Assembly: GCA_963737285.1 (NCBI GenBank)
Contig: CAVTRT010000002.1
Location: 1,798,001-1,862,000, forward strand
Length of the DNA: 64,000 nucleotides
Reading direction: 5' to 3'
Source of the DNA: Trebonia sp963737285
GTDB lineage: Bacteria; Actinomycetota; Actinomycetes; Streptosporangiales; Streptosporangiaceae
Shown: positions 35,199 through 44,100 of the stretch, piece after piece
How the letters are laid out: every line of letters begins with the position of its first letter
Position numbering within the stretch: position 1 is the first letter of the stretch
The notes under the pieces: model-generated
The model's database searches: none
The model's input: the letters and a program-made list of their open reading frames with translations, nothing else
What the model was told of the DNA's origin: nothing
Translations under genes and position numbers: made by a program

Positions 35199-36741
35199 CG
35201 TCGAGGACGACACGGTTGACGTCGCTGACCTCGTTAGTGATTCGTGTCGAGATGCGGGCCAGCACGTCGTAGGGGAGCCGCGCCCAGTCGGCGGTCATCG
35301 CATCCTCGCTGGTCACCGGACGCAGCACGATCGGGTGCCCGTACGTGCGCCCGTCGCCTTGAACGCCCACCGAGCGCACTTCGGCAAGCAGCACGACCGG
35401 ACACTGCCAGATGGACTCATCAAGGCCGGCGGCGGTCAGTTCCGCGCGCGCGATCGAATCCGCCTCCCGGAGGATCGCCAGCCGCTCGGCGGTGACCTCG
35501 CCGACGATGCGGATGCCCAGGCCCGGTCCGGGGAACGGCTGCCTCCAGACGATCTCCGGCGGCAGGCCAAGCTCCTCCCCTACCCGCCGCACCTCGTCCT
35601 TGAACAGCCAGCGCAGCGGCTCGACGAGCCCGAACTTGAGGTCGTCGGGCAGTCCGCCGACGTTGTGGTGCGATTTGATGTTCGCGGTCCCGGTTCCCCC
35701 GCCGGACTCGACCACGTCCGGGTACAGGGTTCCCTGCACGAGGAACTCGGTCGCCTCGCCGTGCTCTCCGGCCTCAATCGTGATCTCCCTGGCGGCACGC
35801 TCGAACGCCCGGATGAATTCACGGCCGATGACTTTCCGCTTCACCTCCGGGTCGGTGACGCCGCGCAGCGCGCCAAGGAACGCCTCCGCCTCGCTCGCCA
35901 CTCGCAGCCGAACACCGGTCGCGGCGACGAAGTCCTTCTCGACCTGATCTGCCTCCCCCTTGCGCAGCAGCCCATGGTCAACGAAGACGCAGGTCAGCCG
36001 GTCGCCAATGGCCCGCTGCACGAGTGCCGCCGCTACCGCCGAGTCAACGCCGCCAGACAGCCCGCAGATGGCGTGGCCAGGGCCGATCTGCTCCCTGATC
36101 CGCTCGGTCTGCTCCTCAACGATGTTCACCATCGTCCAGTTCGGGCGGCAGCCGGCCGCGTCGAGGAACCGCCGCAGGATCTTCGTACCGTGCTCGGAGT
36201 GCATGACCTCGGGGTGGAATTGGACCCCGTACAGTCCCCGGTCCGGGTCCTCAATCGCGGCCGCGGGGGTGGCCGCCGTACTCGCGGTCACGGTGAATCC
36301 CGGCGGCGCGACCGTGGACGTGTCGCCGTGGGACATCCACACGCTGAACTGCCCGGGCAGGCTCGCGAGCAGCCTGCCTCCGGGATCAACGAGGGACAAC
36401 GGGGTGCCGCCGTACTCGGCCGCACCTGTGCGCTCGACGGTACCGCCAAGCGCGGAGACCATCACCTGGTGCCCGTAGCAGATACCGAATACCGGGACGC
36501 CTGCCTCGAACAGGCCTTCCGGCGCGTCCGGCGCGCCGGGGGCGTATACCGACGAGGGGCCGCCGGACAAGATAATCGCCTTCGGCTGCTTGGCCAGCAT
36601 CTCGCTGACCGGCATCGTGGATGGCACGATCTCCGAGTAGACATGGCACTCGCGCACCCGGCGAGCGATCAGCTGAGCGTACTGCGCGCCGAAGTCAACG
36701 ACCAATACCGTGTCAAACGCACCAGATCCGGGCACCTTCAC
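35161..36741 (-). CDS. guaA: GMP synthase (glutamine-hydrolysing)
   Basis: 526 residues. GuaA aminates XMP to GMP. The glutamine amidotransferase domain has VLVVDFGAQYAQLIARRVRE, the nucleophile GICYGHQVM, and the His/Glu pair in GVQFHPEVMHSEHG. The ATP-pyrophosphatase loop CGLSGGVDSAVAAALV is near residue 235. The C-terminal dimerisation domain ends with the invariant KPPGTIEWE. The start is GTG 36741 or GTG 36735, both behind AGAAGG. It is the last step of the purine branch begun by guaB. Confidence 0.97.
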   Translation of the reverse strand: MKVPGSGAFDTVLVVDFGAQYAQLIARRVRECHVYSEIVPSTMPVSEMLAKQPKAIILSGGPSSVYAPGAPDAPEGLFEAGVPVFGICYGHQVMVSALGGTVERTGAAEYGGTPLSLVDPGGRLLASLPGQFSVWMSHGDTSTVAPPGFTVTASTAATPAAAIEDPDRGLYGVQFHPEVMHSEHGTKILRRFLDAAGCRPNWTMVNIVEEQTERIREQIGPGHAICGLSGGVDSAVAAALVQRAIGDRLTCVFVDHGLLRKGEADQVEKDFVAATGVRLRVASEAEAFLGALRGVTDPEVKRKVIGREFIRAFERAAREITIEAGEHGEATEFLVQGTLYPDVVESGGGTGTANIKSHHNVGGLPDDLKFGLVEPLRWLFKDEVRRVGEELGLPPEIVWRQPFPGPGLGIRIVGEVTAERLAILREADSIARAELTAAGLDESIWQCPVVLLAEVRSVGVQGDGRTYGHPIVLRPVTSEDAMTADWARLPYDVLARISTRITNEVSDVNRVVLDVTSKPPGTIEWE

Positions 36742-36794
36742 CGCCTTCTAACCAGGGAGTTCCCTAGTGTAACTGCCGGCCAGCCGGAGCAAAC

Positions 36795-38123
36795 CTATGC
36801 AGGAGGGTCGGCCGGGTGGTCGCTTCCAGCCCGCGGCGACGTGGCGGCCGGAGTTACTGGAGTGACTCGGAGCCGGGCGATCCGGCGACCGTCCATCTCG
36901 GTGACCGTGATCACAAAGCCGGGGACGCGCACCGCATCGCTCGCCGTTGGCACCTCGCCCAGCGCGGCCAGCACGAAGCCGGCCACCGTCTCATACGGTC
37001 CCTCGGGAAGTTCGATCCCCGTCTGCTCGGCGAACTCATCGAGGTTGAGCAGCCCATCGACGTCGACCTCGCCACGAGGCAGCCGGGTCGCCTGCGACTG
37101 CCCGGTGTCGTACTCGTCCCGGATGTCGCCGATCAGTTCCTCGACCAGGTCCTCCAGCGTGATGATGCCGGCGGTGCCTCCGAACTCGTCCGCCACGATC
37201 GCCAGGTGCGCCCGTTCCCGGCGCATCTCCGACAGCGCGGACAGGACGGTTTTGCTGATCGGGAGGAACTTAACCGGCCGGACGAACTGGTCAATCAGGG
37301 CCACCCGATCGGCACCCGGGCCAAGTAGGTCCCTGATGTGCACGAAGCCAATTACGTTGTCGTAGGACCCCTGGAAGACTGGCAGCCGCGAGTAGGGCAC
37401 GCTCGCGGCGAACTCCGCGGCCTCCGCGATCGTCGTCCCCGCGGCGAGGAACTCGACCTCGGTGCGTGGCAGCAGCACCTCACGGATCTGCCGCGTCCCG
37501 GCGTCGAAGACCTCGCCGACAATATGTCGCTCGTCGTCGCTGATCGCCTGGGTACCCGTCACCAGCTCCCGCAGTTCCTGCTCGGTCATCGCCTGGCGGC
37601 CCGCCCTCGGATCACCGCCGAGCAGCGCGACGACCATGTTCACCGAGACCGACAGCAGCCAGACGATCGGCCGGGCGAGCATCGCGATGCGGTCGAGCAA
37701 GGGCGCGGCGAGCAGCGACAGCGGCGCCGCCCGCTGCAGCGCGATCCGCTTCGGCGCGAGCTCCCCGAGCACGAGGCTGACGAACGTGATGCACACCGTC
37801 ACGATCGCGAAGGCCAGCGGCGTCGCGACCGCGCCCTTCACGTGCTCTCGGACAAAATAGGATCGCAGCACACCCGACAGGGTGTCGGCGCCGAAGGCGC
37901 CGGACACCAAGGTGGCCAGCGTCATCCCGATCTGCACGGCGGACAGAAACCGATTCGGGTCCAACGCGAGCTTGGCTGCCGTCGCGCCGCGCTTGCCTCG
38001 GCGGGCAAGCGCGCGGACCTGGCCCTCGCGCAGCGAGATCAGCGCCATCTCAGCGGACGCGAAGAAACCGCCAACAGACACGATGACAAGGACGATGATC
38101 ACGTCCCAGACGACCTTGCTCAC
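36795..38123 (-). CDS. CNNM/CorC-type hemolysin-family membrane protein
   Basis: 442 residues. The N-terminal CNNM (DUF21) domain has about four membrane helices with FFASAEMALISLREGQVRAL and LGELAPKRIALQ. Two CBS domains follow (AGTTIAEAAEFAASVPYSRL and the HLAIVADEFGGTAGIITLED segment). A C-terminal CorC/HlyC domain then begins at GEVDVDGLLNLDEF. Members are linked to magnesium and sodium export or to metal homeostasis; 'hemolysin' is a historical name. It lies 53 bases downstream of guaA's start, oriented the same way but upstream of it. Confidence 0.92.
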   Translation of the reverse strand: MSKVVWDVIIVLVIVSVGGFFASAEMALISLREGQVRALARRGKRGATAAKLALDPNRFLSAVQIGMTLATLVSGAFGADTLSGVLRSYFVREHVKGAVATPLAFAIVTVCITFVSLVLGELAPKRIALQRAAPLSLLAAPLLDRIAMLARPIVWLLSVSVNMVVALLGGDPRAGRQAMTEQELRELVTGTQAISDDERHIVGEVFDAGTRQIREVLLPRTEVEFLAAGTTIAEAAEFAASVPYSRLPVFQGSYDNVIGFVHIRDLLGPGADRVALIDQFVRPVKFLPISKTVLSALSEMRRERAHLAIVADEFGGTAGIITLEDLVEELIGDIRDEYDTGQSQATRLPRGEVDVDGLLNLDEFAEQTGIELPEGPYETVAGFVLAALGEVPTASDAVRVPGFVITVTEMDGRRIARLRVTPVTPAATSPRAGSDHPADPPA

Positions 38124-38220
38124 GCCCTGATCGCCGACTTCCTCCGCAGGGGGCCCTCTAGTCCGGCCAGTTTAGACAGCTTCTTGATACCGTGTGACGG
38201 CACCTATACCCGGAGGGATT

Positions 38221-39210
38221 GTGAAACTGCTGGTCACCGGCGGAGCTGGCTACATCGGCAGCGTGGTCGCCGCGAAGCTCGTTGCGGCGGGGCACGAGGT
38301 GACGGTCCTCGATGACCTGTCAACCGGCTTCGCCGAGTCCGTGCCAGCTGGCGCCACCTTCGTCAAGGGCACGCTGCGCGGCGACGCCAAGGCGGCCCTT
38401 GGCAGCGGCACTGACGCGGTGCTTCACTTTGCCGCCCACTCCCAGGTAGGCGAGTCGGTCACCAACCCCTCGAAGTACTGGTCAAATAACCTGGGCGGCA
38501 CCCTGGCACTGCTGGACGCGATGCGCAGCGCCGGGACGCGGCGCATCGTCTTCTCCTCGACCGCCGCCGCCTACGGCAATGCCGAGCAGGTTCCGATCAC
38601 CGAGGCGGCTCCCGTCCTCCCGACTAGCCCGTATGGCGCGTCGAAGGTCGCCGTGGACACCGCGCTCACCGAGTACGCCCAGATGCATGGCCTTGGGGCG
38701 ATCAGCCTTCGCTACTTCAATGTGGCCGGCGCGTTCCGGACGCAGGACGGCACGTGGTTCGGCGAGCGGCACGACCCGGAAAGCCACCTGATCCCGAACG
38801 TCTTGCGGGTGGCGAGTGCGATGGACAGCGGCGAAACCCGCGGATCCCTCACGCTATTCGGGACGGACTACCAGACACCTGACGGTACGTGCATACGCGA
38901 CTACATTCATGTGAGTGACCTCGCGGACGCCCACTTGCTCGCCCTGCACGCATGCCAGTCAGGCCTGCACCGGATCTACAACGCGGGCAATGGCACGGGA
39001 TCCTCCGTGCGCGAGGTCATCGAGATGTGCCGCCAGGTAAGCCGTCGCGACATCCCGGTCGAAAGCGGTCCGCGCCGGGCAGGCGACCCGGCCGTCCTCA
39101 TCGCCTCGTCCCGACGCGCCCAAGTTGACCTCGGCTGGCAGGCCACCGCGGGCCTGCGAGCCATGGTCACGGACGCCTGGCAGTTCATGCAGTCCCGTTC
39201 TCCCCAGTGA
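38221..39210 (+). CDS. galE: UDP-glucose 4-epimerase
   Basis: 329 residues. GalE interconverts UDP-glucose and UDP-galactose. GTG 38221 is chosen because the family starts KLLVTGGAGYIGSV and GGAGGG lies just upstream. The NAD loop is TGGAGYIGS; the catalytic Ser/Tyr/Lys set is FSSTAAAYG and SPYGASKVAVD; later segments RYFNVAGAF and CIRDYIHVSDLADAH are typical. The stop overlaps the galK start (GTGA), so the two are translationally coupled. Confidence 0.93.
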   Translation: MKLLVTGGAGYIGSVVAAKLVAAGHEVTVLDDLSTGFAESVPAGATFVKGTLRGDAKAALGSGTDAVLHFAAHSQVGESVTNPSKYWSNNLGGTLALLDAMRSAGTRRIVFSSTAAAYGNAEQVPITEAAPVLPTSPYGASKVAVDTALTEYAQMHGLGAISLRYFNVAGAFRTQDGTWFGERHDPESHLIPNVLRVASAMDSGETRGSLTLFGTDYQTPDGTCIRDYIHVSDLADAHLLALHACQSGLHRIYNAGNGTGSSVREVIEMCRQVSRRDIPVESGPRRAGDPAVLIASSRRAQVDLGWQATAGLRAMVTDAWQFMQSRSPQ

Positions 39211-40473
39211 GCGAAGCACCAGCAGTGACTACAGCGCACGACGCACCCGCAGCAGCCCACGGCACGGCCACATGGTTCGCGCCTGGCCGGGCCAACCTGA
39301 TGGGCGAGCACACGGACTACAACGGCGGCCTGGTGCTTCCGTTCGCGTTGGCCCAAGGCATCAGTGCCACCGCCGCCCCGCGCGGCGACGGACTGCTGGT
39401 GCTGCGTTCTAAGCAGATGCCGGGCGACCCGGTCACCGTCTCGCTCGCCGGCCTGGCACCGGGGTCGGTACCCGGATGGGCGGCCTACCCCGCTGGGGTG
39501 GCATGGGCGCTGCGGGAGGCCGGTTACCCGGTCCCTGGTGCCGGCATCGACGTCGACATCGATTCCGACTTGCCGGTAGGCGCTGGGGTCTCCTCTTCGG
39601 CCGCGCTGGAGTGCTCAGTCGCGCTGGCGATGTGCGACGTCGGCGGGCACCACATCGAGCGGCGCGAGCTGGCGAGAATAGCCCGCCGCGCTGAGAATGA
39701 CTTCGTCGGCGCGCCCACTGGCATGATCGACCAGTCGGCGAGCCTGCTGTGCGAGGCGGGCCACGCGATGCTGCTGGACTGCCAGACGCGGGCCATCCGG
39801 CAGGTCCCGTTCCACCCCGCAGGCGACGGCATGGCCGCGGTCGTCATCGACACCCGTGTCTCGCACTCCCTGGCGGACGGCCAGTATGCCGCCCGCCGAG
39901 CCGAATGCGAGGAAGCCGCCCGCCGCCTAGGGATAGGTTCCCTTGGATCCCTGCGTGTCGATGCGAGCCTCTCCCGTCACTGCCGGAGGCGAAACGGTTC
40001 CGCACGCAGTCCCGGCACCCGGCACCGGCCTGTTCGCCATGAAGGCCGACTCCCTGCTCGCCGGCCTGGCCGACCCGATCCTGCGCAGGCGAGCGCGGCA
40101 CGTCCTCACCGATTCCGCTCGCGCCCACGCTATCGCCGACATCCTCAGCGCGGCCGGCCCGGCCGACCGCGACGCGTACCAAATGATTGGCAACCTGCTC
40201 ACCGAAGGGCACGCCTCGCTGCGGGACGACTTCGAGGTCTCCTGGCCGGAGGCAAATGTCACCGTGGAGACGGCCCTGACCGCCGGGGCCTTCGGCGCGA
40301 AGATGATCGGCGGCGGCTTCGGCGGCTCGGTACTCGCCCTCGCCCCGGCGGCGGCAGCGGCAGCGGTACGCTCGGCTATCCAGGCGCAGTTCGCCCGCCA
40401 CTCTTGGGGCTCCCCTGGATTCCTGGACGCGATCCCGTCACCACCCGCCCGCAAGATCATCCTGCATCCTTGA
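39207..40473 (+). pseudogene. galK: galactokinase, interrupted by a short insertion with frame change
   Basis: GalK phosphorylates galactose. The first 235 residues are intact: APGRANLMGEHTDYNGG (GHMP signature 1), LPVGAGVSSSAALECS (ATP loop), and APTGMIDQSASL (catalytic Asp). After EEAARRLGIGSL near 39955 about 70-90 bases have no kinase-like reading in any frame. From about 40044 the family resumes one frame over (DPILRRRARHVLTDSARA, SHASLRDDFEVS-like HASLRDDFEVSWPE, and AKMIGGGFGGSVLAL) to the stop at 40473. Thus the disruption is more than a single missing base. GTG 39207 overlaps the galE stop by four bases. Confidence 0.85.
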
Positions 40474-40483
40474 GGAGTCCGAG

Positions 40484-41686
40484 ATGACACCGGTACTGGA
40501 CGATGCTGCCGCCATCGCCGCTGATATCGCGGAACTACGGCATGCCATTCACCGTGAGCCTGAGATCGGCCTCGACCTGCCCAAGACGCAGCGTAAGGTG
40601 CTCGGCGCCCTGGACGGGCTGCCGCTGGAGATCGTATGCGGCACGGAGCTGTCCTCGGTGACCGCGGTACTGCGCGGAGCCATGCCTGGCCCGACGGTCT
40701 TGCTGCGCGGCGACATGGACGCGCTGCCCATCACCGAGGCCACCGGGCTTCCTTTCGCCTCGGCGATCGACGGAGCAATGCACGCCTGCGGCCATGACCT
40801 GCACACGGCGATGCTCGCGGGCGCGGCGCGGCTGCTGAGTGGCAGGCAGGCTGACCTGGCGGGAAACGTGATTTTCATGTTCCAGCCGGGCGAGGAAGGC
40901 CTCGGCGGCGCCAAGATCATGATCCGCGAGGGCGTCCTCGAGGCGGCCGGCGAGCGCCCGATCGCTGCCTACGGACTGCATGTGACGTCGGACCGGCAGG
41001 CGACCGGCGAGTTCTCCACCACTGCGGGGCCGATGATGGCGGCGGCCGACGTACTGAAAGTGACGGTCCGGGGCCGCGGCGGTCACGCGTCTCGGCCGCA
41101 CGCCAGCGCTGACCCGATCCCGGCGGCCTGTGAGATCGTGACCGCGCTGCAGACGATGGTGACCCGCCGCTTCGACGTGTTCGATCCAGTCGTGATCACG
41201 GTGGGAAGCTTCCACGCCGGGACAGTGAACAACGTGATACCCGATGAGGCGACCTTCCACGCCACCGCCCGCTCGTTCAGCGAGGCTGCTAGGCAGCAGC
41301 TCGAAGAACAGTCGGCTCGGCTCATCCGGAATATCGCAGAAGGATACGGGCTGTCCGCGGACGCGCAGTGGGTACCCGGCTACCCGGTGACAGTCAACGA
41401 CGCGTCCGAGGCGGCATTCGCCACCGCGTGCTCACAAGACTTGTTCGGCACTCCCCGGACGGCCAGGCTCGAGCACCCAGTGCCGGGTGCCGAGGACTTC
41501 TCGTACGTCTTGCAGGAAGTCCCGGGGGCGTTCATCTTCCTGGGCTCCTGCCCGGCCGGCACGGACCCAGGCAGCGCGCCATCGAATCACTCGGCACACG
41601 CGGTGTTCGATGACGACGTGATCGCCGATGGGATGACGCTGCTGAGCGAACTGGCCCTCCGCCGGCTTGCGGCGGGGGGCCAGTGA
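40484..41686 (+). CDS. M20-family amidohydrolase (hippurate/N-acyl amino acid hydrolase type)
   Basis: 400 residues. These metal enzymes hydrolyse N-acyl amino acids or related amides. Motifs are RHAIHREPEIGLDLPKTQ, LRGDMDALPITE, the metal-binding MHACGHDLHTAML, the catalytic Glu pair in MFQPGEEGLGGAKIM, the dimerisation-domain GRGGHASRPHASADPI, and the C-terminal VPGAEDFSYVLQEVPG. ATG 40484 has a GAGGAG site and follows galK by ten bases. The link with galactose genes is probably only positional. Confidence 0.9.
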   Translation: MTPVLDDAAAIAADIAELRHAIHREPEIGLDLPKTQRKVLGALDGLPLEIVCGTELSSVTAVLRGAMPGPTVLLRGDMDALPITEATGLPFASAIDGAMHACGHDLHTAMLAGAARLLSGRQADLAGNVIFMFQPGEEGLGGAKIMIREGVLEAAGERPIAAYGLHVTSDRQATGEFSTTAGPMMAAADVLKVTVRGRGGHASRPHASADPIPAACEIVTALQTMVTRRFDVFDPVVITVGSFHAGTVNNVIPDEATFHATARSFSEAARQQLEEQSARLIRNIAEGYGLSADAQWVPGYPVTVNDASEAAFATACSQDLFGTPRTARLEHPVPGAEDFSYVLQEVPGAFIFLGSCPAGTDPGSAPSNHSAHAVFDDDVIADGMTLLSELALRRLAAGGQ

Positions 41687-41694
41687 AATATTAG

Positions 41695-42651
41695 CTACAG
41701 GCTGGCGACGTCCGCCTGCTTGGCGCGGACGGCCTCGGCGGCCTCGCGCAGGCCGGCCAGCTCGGAGTCGGTGAGGTCGCGCTCGACAACCTTCTTCACC
41801 CCGCCCGCGCCCAGTTCGGCCTCGACTCCCAGGTAGACGCCATTGATGCCGTACTCGCCATCGACCCAGGCGCAGGCCGGGATGACCGCGCCGGAGTCCT
41901 CAGCGACCGCCTTCGCCATGCGGGCGGCGGCGGCGGACGGGGCATAGTACGCCGAGCCGGTCTTGAGCAGCGCGACGACCTCGCCACCGCCGTTGCGGGT
42001 CCGGGTGACCAAAGCCTCGATCTCGTCAGCGGGCAGCAGCGTGTCGAGTGGCTTGCCGTCAACGGTGCACGCGGACGGGACCGGGACCATCGTGTCGCCG
42101 TGCGATCCGAGCGTGAGGGTCTTCACCGAGCCGACCGGGACTGCGAGCTTCTCCGCCACGAAGAAGGAGAACCGGGCGGTGTCCAGCACGCCTGCCTGGC
42201 CCAGCACCCGGCTCGGCGGGAAGCCGGCCACCTTGGCCGCGAGGGCGGTCATCTCATCCAGCGGGTTGGAGACGACGATGATCACGGCCTCGGGCGCGTG
42301 CTTGGCGACGTTCTCCGTCACCTGGCGGACGATCTTGGCATTGGTCTCGATCAGGTCCATGCGGCTCATGCCAGGCTTGCGCGGCAGGCCAGCGGTGATC
42401 ACGACGATGCCCGCGCCCGCGATGGCCTCATAGCCCTCGCCGCTGCTGCCAGTGGTCTTGCCGGTGACCTTGGTCTCGAAGCCCTCGATCGGCCGCGACT
42501 CGTTCAGGTCCAGCGCCAGGCCCTCGGCCCAGCCGTCCCTGATGTCGGTCAGAACGACCTCGTCGAAAATGTCGTACTCAGCGAGCCGCTGCGCCGTGGT
42601 CGATCCGTAGAATCCGGCCCCGACTACGGCGACCTTTCCCTTGCGTGACAT
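41695..42651 (-). CDS. mdh: malate dehydrogenase (LDH-like MDH)
   Basis: 318 residues. Mdh oxidises malate to oxaloacetate with NAD in the TCA cycle. Visible motifs are VAVVGAGFYGSTTAQRLAE, the specificity loop AGLPRKPGMSRMDLIETN (Arg residues that recognise malate), VSNPLDEMTALAA, and the catalytic His in TLGSHGDTMVP. The ATG at 42651 has GGGAG upstream and matches the family start. The same frame stays open upstream into a DUF3017 protein with no stop between. Confidence 0.95.
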   Translation of the reverse strand: MSRKGKVAVVGAGFYGSTTAQRLAEYDIFDEVVLTDIRDGWAEGLALDLNESRPIEGFETKVTGKTTGSSGEGYEAIAGAGIVVITAGLPRKPGMSRMDLIETNAKIVRQVTENVAKHAPEAVIIVVSNPLDEMTALAAKVAGFPPSRVLGQAGVLDTARFSFFVAEKLAVPVGSVKTLTLGSHGDTMVPVPSACTVDGKPLDTLLPADEIEALVTRTRNGGGEVVALLKTGSAYYAPSAAAARMAKAVAEDSGAVIPACAWVDGEYGINGVYLGVEAELGAGGVKKVVERDLTDSELAGLREAAEAVRAKQADVASL

Positions 42652-43119
42652 GTATCTCCCTGATGTGAATTGCGATATTCGGAGCGTTATTCCGCTCTGC
42701 CGCCAGGCCGCTGCCCGGGCGGGTTCGCAGGGTAACCCTCCTGGATGGCTCCGCTGGTCAGCCGGGCCACCACGACGCCATAAGCTCGGCAGCACCAGTC
42801 CCGCGGTGAGCAGGCTGACGCCGAGAACGATGAGCGTTACCACGTCTGTCGCCCGGTGCCGAACTGCGAGCAGCCCGGCCAGCCTCGTCGGCAGGGAGAG
42901 CCGGACAGCCGCCGCCACCAGCACCGCCACTCCGGCGACCACCCCGCCCCGGCCACCGCCGTGCGAGCCCTGATGCCACGCTATGTAGATCCCCGCGGCG
43001 ACGCACACGAGCACGACGAGGTGCGGGACCAGTGCGGCCGACGATGCCTGGGACCGCGCCGACTCCGCGGGGATCATCGCGTCCGTTGCGCGGTCCCGGT
43101 CCCGCTCGCGGCTCGGCAT
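42652..43119 (-). CDS. DUF3017 small membrane protein, in frame with mdh (true end uncertain)
   Basis: About 120 recognisable residues. After a charged N-terminus (MPSRERDRDRATDAM) there are hydrophobic segments VPHLVVLVCVAAGIYIAW, VVAGVAVLVAAAVRLSL and TDVVTLIVLGVSLLTAGLVL, the three-helix pattern of DUF3017, which is a usual neighbour of mdh in actinomycetes. After LPSLWRRGG the reading continues without a stop straight into mdh. A different frame would stop soon after this point, so a one-base error near 42770 is a possible explanation; a true fusion is the alternative. The function is unknown. Confidence 0.6.
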
Positions 43120-43368
43120 GGGTGACCTCCCCCCGTCCGCTGGGACATCCGAATAGCAGGTTTCACACCAAGTTTACCGGGGCCAAGGATTGGGCTGCCG
43201 CGCCACCACCCCTAAACGCGAGGCATACCAGGCCACTGCTCGCGGCTCGGAGGGCAGAGGTACCGCCGCTCGCCTTCGGGACGGCGACGACCGGCACCCA
43301 TGCGCATGCTGACCGGCAGCACCGGGTCTGACCAGCCCAGACGGACACTTCATTCGATCGGCGGCGAT

Positions 43369-44100
43369 ATGCCGAAAAACCTTTTCAGAGTGGGACATCA
43401 GTGGACGGGGTATCGCTACAGTGAGACGGACGTCACCATTCCGGAAGCCTGGAGGGCCTGCGTGGACACGCCATACATCCGCATTGAGGACACCGGGGAA
43501 GTCGTCCCGTTGCCCGGCGACGTCACGACGATCGGCCGCGGCTTGCACGTTGATGTGCGCCTTGATGACCCGAGCGTCTCTCGGCTGCACGCCGAGATCG
43601 TCCGCCGCGGCCCGTACTACTACATCGCCGATCTGGGTTTATCACGTAACGGGACGCGGGTGAACGGCCGTCCGATCGCCCGCAGGCTGCTCGACGACGG
43701 GGACGTCCTGACCTTTGGTGCCGCCCGGTGCAAGGTTGAGGGCATTCCCTCTGAGGACATGGCCGCGGAGGCTGAGCTGCGACGGTCCGACACGCCCGAT
43801 CTCACCCGCAGGGAACTGGACGTGCTGGTGTCACTGTGCCGTCCGGCGCTGTCCGATGATGCATTCGTCACACCCGCCAGCCCCCGCGAGATCGCCCGTG
43901 ACATGGTCGTCTCTGAGGCGGCGGTCAAGCAGCACCTCGTGCGCTTGTACCAGAAGTTCCGCATCCCCGAGGGAGCAAATCGGCGGACCCGGCTAGCGAA
44001 CGAGGTGATCTCGCTCGGACTAGTACGCCCGCTGGCTGACTACGGCTCAGGGCAGGTGCAGCATGCTCACGGCGCGCCGGAGAAGCCATTGCTGGACTGA
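43369..44100 (+). CDS. FHA-domain protein with a C-terminal DNA-binding-like region
   Basis: 243 residues from ATG 43369; an upstream ATG at 43300 is possible and neither has a strong ribosome site. The forkhead-associated core has GRGLHVDVRLDDPSVSRLHA and DLGLSRNGTRVNGRPI, with the phosphothreonine-binding Arg, Ser and Asn in place. A winged or LuxR-like helix-turn-helix seems to follow: LTRRELDVLVSLCRP and ASPREIARDMVVSEAAVKQH. The C-terminal codons overlap those of a converging Ser/Thr kinase by 54 bases. The pair suggests a kinase whose phosphorylated target is read by this protein; that link is inference. Confidence 0.76.
   Translation: MPKNLFRVGHQWTGYRYSETDVTIPEAWRACVDTPYIRIEDTGEVVPLPGDVTTIGRGLHVDVRLDDPSVSRLHAEIVRRGPYYYIADLGLSRNGTRVNGRPIARRLLDDGDVLTFGAARCKVEGIPSEDMAAEAELRRSDTPDLTRRELDVLVSLCRPALSDDAFVTPASPREIARDMVVSEAAVKQHLVRLYQKFRIPEGANRRTRLANEVISLGLVRPLADYGSGQVQHAHGAPEKPLLD

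Noticed and set aside
35335..37365. A 676-residue open frame on the plus strand
   Set aside because: It is antisense to guaA and the CNNM/CorC gene, rich in Arg/Gly/Pro, with no recognisable motif.
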